Assembly (NCBI GenBank): GCA_030831445.1
Contig: JAURLB010000021.1
Coordinates: 1-8,759, forward strand
Reading direction: 5' to 3'
Origin: Candidatus Nanopelagicales bacterium
Lineage (GTDB): Bacteria; Actinomycetota; Actinomycetes; S36-B12; UBA5976
Length of the DNA: 8,759 bases
The notes under the pieces were generated by a model that worked only from the letters and a program-made list of their open reading frames with translations, was not told the origin of the DNA and searched no databases. A program made the position numbers and the translations under genes. The stretch's first letter is position 1. Every line of letters begins with the position of its first letter. This document shows, one piece after another, positions 1-7,580 of the stretch.

Positions 1-222
1 AAAAAGTTGATGAAATCGTTTGATGCATTGATTGCCCAAGGAAATACAGTTTTGTGTATTGAACACAATTTGGATGTGGTGAAATGTGCCGATTGGGTGA
101 TTGATTTGGGCCCTGAAGGCGGAAGCGGTGGTGGCCAAGTTATCGTCACTGGAACTCCTGAAACAATCTCAGCACACCCAAAAAGTCATACCGGTATGTT
201 CCTCAAGCCTTATCTTTCATGA
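1..222 (+). CDS. uvrA: UvrABC excinuclease subunit A, C-terminal fragment (5' end outside window)
   Basis: UvrA is the DNA-damage-recognising ABC-type ATPase that loads UvrB in nucleotide excision repair. Only the last 73 residues are present, open at the left window edge. They contain the signature end of the second ATPase domain: the run TVLCIEHNLDVVKCADWVID, with the conserved ABC switch histidine in EHN, then LGPEGG, a glycine-rich GSGGG, and the GTPE segment typical of UvrA C-termini, followed by a short SHTGMFLK tail. The end is at the normal family position, so the gene is cut only by the window. Its TGA stop (220-222) overlaps the ATG of uvrC (219-221) in an ATGA junction, suggesting translational coupling. 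The TGA at the family-typical end also shows that this organism uses TGA as a stop. Confidence 0.95.
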   Translation, partial: KKLMKSFDALIAQGNTVLCIEHNLDVVKCADWVIDLGPEGGSGGGQVIVTGTPETISAHPKSHTGMFLKPYLS

Positions 223-1274
223 CAATGAAATTTGCTTGGAAACCTCGAAGTAGCGACATTCCGACAAAACCTGGGGTGTACCGCTTTTCAGATTCAAATG
301 GACAAATTTTGTATGTGGGGAAAGCGAAACATTTACGGAATCGAATTAACAGTTACTTCGCTTCGCGCGAACAGCACCCGAGAACTACGGAAATGCTTTC
401 ACAAGCGAGTGCGGTGGATTGGTTGATTGTCAATTCAGAAGTTGAATCTTTGCAACTAGAACATACGTGGATTAATGAGTTTAAGCCACCCTTCAATGTT
501 CGATTCAGGGACGATAAGTCATACCCCTGGATTTGCTTTACGATGAAGGAAGAGTTCCCAAGGATTATGGTCGTTCGCGGAAAGCGACGAAAAGATAACC
601 TCTATTTTGGTCCGTATCCAAATGCGAGAGAAGCCAGAGACCTCAGTGAGAACTTGCTAAGAGTTTTTCCTGTTCGTTCTTGTAGTGATCAGCAGTTCAA
701 CCGAGCGCAGAAGACTCAGCGAGCGTGCATGCTTGCGGATATCGGCAAATGCTCAGCCCCGTGCATTTCTAAAGTGAGCGCTGAGGAACATAGGGACATC
801 GTGAATCAGTTCACTGCTGCCATAAAAGGAAACTTTAGGGCTAAGCAGCGAGATTTACAGCAGCGAATGAAAGAAGCCTCTGACGCACATGAATTTGAAC
901 GGGCTGCGCTGTACCGGGATCAAGTGAATCAACTTGAAAGTATCTACCAACCGACGAGTGTGGTACTCAATGAAGCGGATTCTTTTGATGTTTTTGCGAT
1001 TTTTAGTGATGATCTTGAAATTTCTATCCAGGTGTTGAACGTACGACAAGGGTTACTCATCTCCCAAAAGCATTTTCTTTTAGATGTGGTTGAAGAGCTT
1101 GCGCCAGAAGACATTTTGCAGCGGGTATTACCTCAGTATTATTTGGAGACGCCTTTAGAAGTCAAAGAAATTTTGGTGAATCTCGAACTTGCACCAGACA
1201 ATGGAATTTCTGCATTACTCGACAATGACACAAGGCAACTTGCAATTCATAAGCCGCTTCGAGGACGTAAGTGA
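219..1274 (+). CDS. uvrC: UvrC N-terminal half: GIY-YIG nuclease, Cys motif and UVR domain
   Basis: This 351-residue product carries the part of UvrC responsible for the 3' incision. Visible in order: GIY-YIG nuclease with GVY at 19-21, YVG at 32-34, probable catalytic Arg42 in LRNRINSYF, a probable metal-binding Glu near 76, and the conserved FNVRFRDDKSYP block ending at Pro103; a cysteine-containing CMLADIGKCSAPC motif characteristic of actinobacterial UvrC; and a UVR domain (QQRMKEASDAHEFERAALYR) that contacts UvrB. It ends at LRGRK, just before the linker that leads into the RNase H-like domain. The start at 219 (ATGA overlap with uvrA) is chosen because of the coupling; ATG 225 is an alternative. 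There is no good Shine-Dalgarno for either. If it is made alone, it would lack the 5'-incision nuclease and the HhH DNA-binding domain. Confidence 0.85.
   Translation: MTMKFAWKPRSSDIPTKPGVYRFSDSNGQILYVGKAKHLRNRINSYFASREQHPRTTEMLSQASAVDWLIVNSEVESLQLEHTWINEFKPPFNVRFRDDKSYPWICFTMKEEFPRIMVVRGKRRKDNLYFGPYPNAREARDLSENLLRVFPVRSCSDQQFNRAQKTQRACMLADIGKCSAPCISKVSAEEHRDIVNQFTAAIKGNFRAKQRDLQQRMKEASDAHEFERAALYRDQVNQLESIYQPTSVVLNEADSFDVFAIFSDDLEISIQVLNVRQGLLISQKHFLLDVVEELAPEDILQRVLPQYYLETPLEVKEILVNLELAPDNGISALLDNDTRQLAIHKPLRGRK
1272..1274 (+). other. Premature in-frame TGA inside uvrC
   Basis: The codon is TGA flanked by AAG and GAA. In other UvrC proteins this aligned position is normally Lys or Arg, so a single C-to-T change from CGA, an arginine codon common in this window, or an A-to-T change from AGA, would produce it. 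TGA is the natural stop of uvrA, gap and uvrC itself here, and tryptophans at conserved sites use TGG, so reassignment of TGA is not supported. Confidence 0.9.
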
Positions 1275-1280
1275 GAAATA

Positions 1281-2087
1281 TTGGAGTTGGCTTTGACAAA
1301 TGCGTCATCTGCTCTGGAAGTTAGCCACAATATTCGTTCACACGACGTAGCTAAGCGTTCTCTTGCACTCAATGAACTCACACAAGCCTTGGGCTTGCCC
1401 CAAGTGCCTATGCGGATTGAATGTGTGGACATTTCACATCTGGCCGGAACGAATACGGTCGGTTCTTTAGTTGTTTTTGTCGATGGCTTACCTAAGAAAT
1501 CTGACTATCGTTTCTATAATCTTGGAGACATCAATGACGACTTGAGTGCAATTCAAGAAGTAGTTTCACGAAGAGCGAAACGACTTTTGAATGGTGATGT
1601 TGGTTGGAGTGAGTCACCTGACTTGCTGCTCATTGACGGTGGCGTGAACCAAGCATCAATTGCGTGGGAGGTGTTGAGATCTTTCAACCTTGATATACCT
1701 GTCTTTTCTTTGGCAAAAAGATTCGAATCTGTTCATAGTGCGACGACAAAGAGCGAAATGGTCATTCCCCGTTCTTCGGAAGCCCTCTTCCTTCTGCAAC
1801 GAATTCGCGATGAAGCCCACCGATTCGCGTTAACGCAACAGCAAAAGTCTCGCAAGCGAAATTTAAAGTCCCAGTTGGAAGACATTCCTGGTCTAGGGCC
1901 AAAAAAGGTTAGTAGCCTTTTCGCGCATTTTGGTAGCGTTAAGAACATCAAGAGCGCAAGTGTTGAGGAAATAGCCTCGGTTTCAGGCATCAATGACGAA
2001 TTGGCAGGAAGAATCTGGAATACCTTGAATTCTGTGTCCTCCGTGGCGTTAAACACCACCACAGGCGAGGTCATCGAGGGTGCTTGA
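1281..2087 (+). CDS. uvrC: UvrC C-terminal half: RNase H-like endonuclease and HhH domain
   Basis: This segment follows the premature TGA in the same frame and encodes the 5'-incision half of UvrC. Using full-length numbering, the RNase H-like domain has IECVDISH with catalytic Asp404, LLIDGG with Asp473, and RDEAHRF with His534. A tandem helix-hairpin-helix DNA-binding region follows (from about residue 555: DIPGLGPKKVSSLFAHFGS, then ASVEEIASVSGI). The end is at the normal family position. No ATG exists until codon 398, so independent translation would need a TTG: 1281, 1287 or 1293. TTG 1293 is the best placed, with GGAG at 1283-1286 six bases upstream. The coordinates given are the longest TTG-initiated form. 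Whether it is translated separately is inference; the homology itself is clear. Confidence 0.7.
   Translation: MELALTNASSALEVSHNIRSHDVAKRSLALNELTQALGLPQVPMRIECVDISHLAGTNTVGSLVVFVDGLPKKSDYRFYNLGDINDDLSAIQEVVSRRAKRLLNGDVGWSESPDLLLIDGGVNQASIAWEVLRSFNLDIPVFSLAKRFESVHSATTKSEMVIPRSSEALFLLQRIRDEAHRFALTQQQKSRKRNLKSQLEDIPGLGPKKVSSLFAHFGSVKNIKSASVEEIASVSGINDELAGRIWNTLNSVSSVALNTTTGEVIEGA
1283..1286 (+). promoter_or_regulatory. Possible ribosome binding site for the UvrC C-terminal half
   Basis: GGAG lies six bases upstream of TTG 1293 and 8 bases after the premature TGA, within the range at which terminating ribosomes can reinitiate. It may be chance, because the bases also encode the expected UvrC residues (Leu-Glu-Leu). 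Confidence 0.25.
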
Positions 2088-2102
2088 CTCGTCTGTGAGA
2101 GT

Positions 2103-2960
2103 ATGCCTGTGAGTCTTGAAGTCGTGGTCGTTACGGGCCTTGCTGGAGCTGGTCGGTCGACCGCTGCGCACGCGTTGGAAGATCTTGGTTATTTCGTCAT
2201 TGATAACTTGCCGCCAGAGTTGATGAATGCAACCGTTGAATTGCTCGCCAAGCGAGGAGAAATTGAAAAAATCGCAGTTGTAGCAGATTCTCGTGGTGGG
2301 GCTTTATTCGAAGCGCTAGAAAGCGAGCTTGAGAAAGTTCGAGAGATTTCCAAAGTGTTCGTCCTCTTTCTTCAAGCAAGTGATCAGGTCCTCATTCGCC
2401 GTTTCGAAGCGGCGCGTCGACCACACCCACTGCAAAAGGGCGAAACATTGGCTGAGGCTGTTTCGGCGGAACGAAAACTTTTGGCAGGGCTTAAAGTGCA
2501 ATCAGATCTCACAATAGATACGACTGACAAGAATGTGCACGAACTGAGGAAAGACATTGAGATTCAATTCGGACCACAGGCAGTGCAACTCTTGGTGCAT
2601 CTCATTTCATTCGGTTACAAATATGGATTACCACTCGACGCCGATTTCATTTTCGACGCTCGCTGTCTGCCCAATCCGTTCTGGAGAACTGATTTGCGCG
2701 AACTCACTGGAATCGATAAACCAGTAAAAGACTTTGTGTTAGAACAACCACTTGCGTCTACGTTGTTAGGAGCAATGACGCAGATGCTGACAGATCTTCA
2801 AGGCGGATACCTCGCTGAGGGCAAAAGATTTTTGACCGTAGCAATTGGCTGCACGGGAGGGCAACACCGTAGTGTTGCACTCGTAGAAGAAATGCAAGAG
2901 AGATTAGAGAGTTCTGTCATTCAAGTTGAAGTACATCACCGAGATAAGGGTAGAGAATAA
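2103..2960 (+). CDS. rapZ: RapZ/YvcJ-family nucleotide-binding protein
   Basis: This 285-residue protein is full length for the RapZ (YvcJ) family. The N-terminal P-loop domain starts almost at once with the Walker A motif GLAGAGRS (residues 12-19), followed by the diagnostic ALEDLGYFVIDNLPPEL. The C-terminal domain shows the family hallmarks DARCLPNPFW, RELTGIDKPVKDFV and the near-invariant GCTGGQHRSV. In E. coli RapZ is an RNase adaptor controlling GlmS through small RNAs; in Gram-positives it is an ATP/GTPase of less defined role, so the exact function here is unknown. The P-loop has Ala14 where many relatives have Ser. It starts 15 nt after uvrC with only a weak purine stretch (GAGAG) upstream; GTG 2109 is an alternative start. 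It abuts whiA directly, without the yvcK gene that usually separates them. Confidence 0.93.
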   Translation: MPVSLEVVVVTGLAGAGRSTAAHALEDLGYFVIDNLPPELMNATVELLAKRGEIEKIAVVADSRGGALFEALESELEKVREISKVFVLFLQASDQVLIRRFEAARRPHPLQKGETLAEAVSAERKLLAGLKVQSDLTIDTTDKNVHELRKDIEIQFGPQAVQLLVHLISFGYKYGLPLDADFIFDARCLPNPFWRTDLRELTGIDKPVKDFVLEQPLASTLLGAMTQMLTDLQGGYLAEGKRFLTVAIGCTGGQHRSVALVEEMQERLESSVIQVEVHHRDKGRE

Positions 2961-3938
2961 ATGTCGATGACAATGGGTCTTAAGGATGAATTAGCACACT
3001 TAGCAAGCACAAAAGCATGTTGTAAAAAAGCAGAAGCAAGTTCGCTGCTGCGCTTTGGTGGCTCTATTCATATCGTTGCGGGGGCACTCGTTGTTGAAGC
3101 CGAATTCGATAACGCTGCGGTCGCTCGAAGATTACGAGTTTTTATCCAAGAACTATTTGGGCAAGATTCGGATTTGACCATGATTTCAGCTGGCGGCATT
3201 CGTAAGTCCAGTCGCTATCTTGTTCGCGTCACAAATGGCGCGGAACGTTTTGCCCAACAAGTTGGACTTATTGATGTAACAGGGCGACCTGTTCGTGGTT
3301 TATCTCCTGCAATCGTCAGTGGTGGAGTTTGCGACAGTGAGGCGGCATGGAGAGGTGCATTTTTAGCTCATGGCTCTCTAACCGAGCCGGGCAGAAGTAG
3401 TGCTTTAGAAATAACATGCCCAGGCGGTGAATCAGCCCTTGCGCTGGTAGGCGCAGCGCGGAGATTAGGAATTTTGGCCAAAGCGCGTGAAGTTCGCGGA
3501 GTAGATCGAGTGGTTATCCGAGATGGTGATGCAATTGCCACACTTTTGACGCGAATTGGTGCGCATGAGCAGTTGCTGATTTGGGAGGAGCGTCGAATGC
3601 GACGCGAGGTGAGAGCAACTGCAAATCGTCTTGCCAATTTCGATGATGCCAATATGCGTAGAAGTGCGCGAGCAGCGGTTGCTGCAAGTGCGAGGGTTGC
3701 TCGAGCGTTAGAGATTCTTGGTTCAGATGTGCCTGAACATTTGCGAATTGCAGGTCAATTACGTATTGACCATGGGCAGGCAAGTTTGGAAGAACTCGGG
3801 GCGCTTGCTTCTCCTCCTATGACGAAAGATGCAATTGCGGGACGGATTCGAAGACTTCTTGCAATGGCTGACAAGCGCGCAAAAGACCTAGGAATTGCCG
3901 ATACAGAGCAATCTCTTACTCCCGAATTACTTGAATAG
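2961..3938 (+). CDS. whiA: Sporulation/cell-division transcription regulator WhiA
   Basis: WhiA is a DNA-binding protein built from a LAGLIDADG homing-endonuclease-like N-terminal domain and a C-terminal helix-turn-helix. In Streptomyces it works with WhiB to switch on division genes during sporulation; in non-sporulating relatives it is kept as a cell-cycle or division regulator. The 325-residue length is normal. The N-terminus [15 protein letters not shown] matches the family start, supporting ATG 2961 over ATG 2967 or 2973; AAGGG at 2945-2949 is a plausible but distant ribosome binding site. The HTH segment is well conserved ([20 protein letters not shown], then [13 protein letters not shown]), with a terminal [12 protein letters not shown]. 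Its ATG follows the rapZ TAA with no base between, so the two are probably translated together. Confidence 0.95.
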   Translation: MSMTMGLKDELAHLASTKACCKKAEASSLLRFGGSIHIVAGALVVEAEFDNAAVARRLRVFIQELFGQDSDLTMISAGGIRKSSRYLVRVTNGAERFAQQVGLIDVTGRPVRGLSPAIVSGGVCDSEAAWRGAFLAHGSLTEPGRSSALEITCPGGESALALVGAARRLGILAKAREVRGVDRVVIRDGDAIATLLTRIGAHEQLLIWEERRMRREVRATANRLANFDDANMRRSARAAVAASARVARALEILGSDVPEHLRIAGQLRIDHGQASLEELGALASPPMTKDAIAGRIRRLLAMADKRAKDLGIADTEQSLTPELLE

Positions 3939-3947
3939 CCCTGAAAC

Positions 3948-3953
3948 TAGAAT
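3948..3953 (+). promoter_or_regulatory. Possible -10 element of a gap promoter
   Basis: TAGAAT in the 47-base gap between whiA and gap resembles the -10 consensus (TATAAT, 5 of 6). No convincing -35 lies 16-18 bases upstream. It would give a leader of roughly 25 bases carrying the gap ribosome binding site. A 9-bp direct repeat, AGCCCTGAA at 3937-3945 and 3956-3964, flanks it. This is the only gap in the first half of the window large enough for a separate promoter for the glycolytic genes. Confidence 0.35.
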
Positions 3954-3974
3954 AGAGCCCTGAAGACCTCACTT

Positions 3975-6184
<2,210 letters not shown>

Positions 6185-6192
<8 letters not shown>

Positions 6193-6955
6193 ACCCTTAA
6201 TGGCCGGTAACTGGAAAATGAACTTCAACCATCTCGAAGCAATTCACTTGGTACAGAAACTCGCATTTACGTTTACCGATGATGACTATAACACCGTGGA
6301 TATCGCAGTGCTTCCGCCATTTACTTCAATTAGAAGCGTTGAAACTCTTATCCATGGTGATGGATTGAAATTGCAGTTCGGTTCGCAGGATATCAGTGCA
6401 TTCGAAAGTGGCGCTTACACAGGTGAAATTAGTGGGGTCATGCTTGCAAAACTTGGATGTCACTATTCAGTTGTTGGGCATAGCGAACGACGTCTTTTTC
6501 ACGGCGAAACCAATGAGATTGTCAGTAAAAAAGCACGAGCGGCACTTTCTCATTCCATTACTCCAATTATCTGCGTTGGGGAATCGCTTGAAGTACGTGA
6601 GGCTGGCAATCATGTTTCGTACACGCTAGATCAGGTTGAGAAATCGCTTGAGGGACTGTCTGCTGAGAACGTTGCTGCGATAGTTATCGCCTACGAACCA
6701 GTATGGGCGATAGGAACGGGTAAGGTTGCAACAGCACAAGACGCTGAAGAAGTTGCGTCAGGGATTCGCAAGTGGATTTCGAATAGATTTACAACCAAAA
6801 TTGGCGAACAAACGCGAATCTTGTACGGTGGATCCGTCAAGGCCAGCAACATTGCAGAAATCATGGCGGGACCAAACGTTGATGGGGCTCTCATCGGTGG
6901 GGCGAGTCTTGATCCGGATGAGTTTGTAGCAATTTGCCGGTTCCGATTGCATTAA
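6185..6955 (+). CDS. tpiA: Triose-phosphate isomerase
   Basis: TpiA interconverts dihydroxyacetone phosphate and glyceraldehyde 3-phosphate as a cytosolic TIM-barrel dimer. The 256 residues are full length. The N-terminal AGNWKMN gives the substrate-binding Asn9 and Lys11. The electrophile His99 lies in VVGHSERR, the catalytic base Glu171 in AYEPVWAIGTGK, and the phosphate-binding loops are YGGSVK and GALIGGASL near the end. The GSQDIS and GAYTGEISG segments also match the family. It is the third gene of gap-pgk-tpiA, starting inside pgk. The 28 bases after it hold no terminator-like hairpin, so some transcription may continue into secG. Confidence 0.98.
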
Positions 6956-6971
6956 TGCCAGTCTGACTCAG

Positions 6972-6983
6972 TATGCTTCGCAC
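6972..6983 (+). promoter_or_regulatory. Probable -10 element of a leaderless secG promoter
   Basis: TATGCT at 6972-6977 fits the actinobacterial -10 pattern TANNNT. It is followed by exactly six bases before GTG 6984, so transcription would begin at or next to the start codon. No Shine-Dalgarno precedes secG, which fits leaderless translation. A -35 is weak: TTGCAT at 6947-6952 with a 19-base spacer. Confidence 0.4.
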
Positions 6984-7217
6984 GTGATTTTAGCTATGCA
7001 GATTGCGCTCATCATCGTGAGTTTGCTCTTAATTTTGACCGTATTGCTTCACAAGGGCAGAGGCGGTGGCCTATCGGATATGTTCGGTGGCGGTATCTCT
7101 TCAACAATGGGTGGCTCGAGCGTTGCCGAACGTAACCTCAACCGGATAACACTGGCTTTAGCATCCATTTGGGTGGCAATAGTTGTGAGTCTTGGCTTGC
7201 TCTTGAGTGCAAGTTAA
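6984..7217 (+). CDS. secG: Protein translocase subunit SecG
   Basis: SecG is the small auxiliary subunit of the SecYEG inner-membrane channel and helps SecA-driven export. The 77 residues show two hydrophobic membrane segments, about 2-22 and 55-75. They are joined by the diagnostic loop LLHKGRGGGLSDMFGGG, then GGSSVAERNLNRIT, which is almost the family consensus. GTG 6984 is chosen because it gives the usual N-terminus MILA; ATG 6996 would shorten the first membrane helix. The position just after tpiA is standard in Actinobacteria. There is no ribosome binding site, and a -10-like TATGCT sits at leaderless distance. rbpA follows after 15 nt. Confidence 0.95.
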   Translation: MILAMQIALIIVSLLLILTVLLHKGRGGGLSDMFGGGISSTMGGSSVAERNLNRITLALASIWVAIVVSLGLLLSAS

Positions 7218-7222
7218 GGATA

Positions 7223-7227
7223 GGGAG
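7223..7227 (+). promoter_or_regulatory. Ribosome binding site of rbpA
   Basis: GGGAG five bases before GTG 7233, in a purine-rich run (AGGATAGGGAGAGA), supports the GTG start. Confidence 0.7.
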
Positions 7228-7232
7228 AGAAC

Positions 7233-7580
7233 GTGGCAGGTGGAGCAGCAATTCGCGGTAGTCGCGTAGGCGCAGGACCACTCGGCGAATCAGAACGCGG
7301 ACAATCGATACCAAAGATTCGTATTTCGTACTGGTGTGTTGATGGGCATGAAGCTCGAGTTGCTTTTGCGCACGATGTGGAGGAGCACCCAGAAACTTGG
7401 GATTGCCCTCGTTGCGGACTACCAGCAGGACGCGATAAAGAAAACCCACCTGTTGCGCCAAAGAATGAGCCCTACAAAACACACCTTGCATATGTGAAAG
7501 AACGGCGAACAGAAGAAGAGGTTGCAATCATTCTTCACCAAGCCATTGATCGCTTGCGTGCGGAATATGGCGACGATTAA
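7233..7580 (+). CDS. rbpA: RNA polymerase-binding protein RbpA
   Basis: RbpA is an actinobacteria-specific transcription factor that binds RNA polymerase and the principal sigma factor and stabilises open promoter complexes. The 115 residues show the whole architecture: an N-terminal AIRGSRVGAGPLGESERG tail, a central RbpA core with a probable zinc site (Cys35, His39, Cys58, Cys61 in YWCVDGHE and WDCPRCG), a basic linker (EPYKTHLAYVKERR), and a C-terminal helical sigma-interaction domain (EEEVAIILHQAIDRLRAEY). The four zinc ligands are at the spacing seen in the Streptomyces protein, whereas some relatives such as the mycobacterial one lack them. GTG 7233 is supported by GGGAG upstream. It lies 15 nt after secG, and its stop overlaps the opposing tkt stop. 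Confidence 0.95.
   Translation: MAGGAAIRGSRVGAGPLGESERGQSIPKIRISYWCVDGHEARVAFAHDVEEHPETWDCPRCGLPAGRDKENPPVAPKNEPYKTHLAYVKERRTEEEVAIILHQAIDRLRAEYGDD

Larger units (their letters stand above)
219..2087 (+). pseudogene. uvrC: uvrC, full-length but interrupted by one in-frame TGA
   Basis: UvrC makes both incisions around a lesion bound by UvrB. Positions 219-2087 form one continuous frame of 622 codons plus stop, close to the usual 600-650 residues, broken only by TGA at 1272-1274 (codon 352). The protein on both sides aligns colinearly with the family without a gap: RGRK, stop, then EILELALTNASSAL matches the family pattern RG-x-K-(K/R)-x-L followed by NA. No frameshift is involved. Every domain and catalytic residue I can check is intact on both sides. 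Possible explanations are a recent nonsense mutation, a sequencing or assembly error, read-through, or translation as two separate polypeptides, which are described in the next two entries. The sequence alone cannot decide; error or a very young mutation seems most likely because the downstream half shows no decay. Confidence 0.75.

Noticed and set aside
1272..1274. TGA recoded as tryptophan or selenocysteine in uvrC
   Set aside because: TGA ends uvrA, gap and uvrC at family-typical positions and Trp uses TGG. The aligned residue is Lys/Arg, not Trp or Cys, and I see no obvious SECIS-like hairpin just downstream.
3368..3783. Minus-strand open frames (94 and 89 aa) inside whiA
   Set aside because: These are antisense shadows with low-complexity Arg/Ser-rich or His/Gln-rich translations and no homology signal.
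7138..7527. 129-aa minus-strand open frame across secG and rbpA
   Set aside because: It covers two well-supported genes on the other strand and shows no coherent domain.
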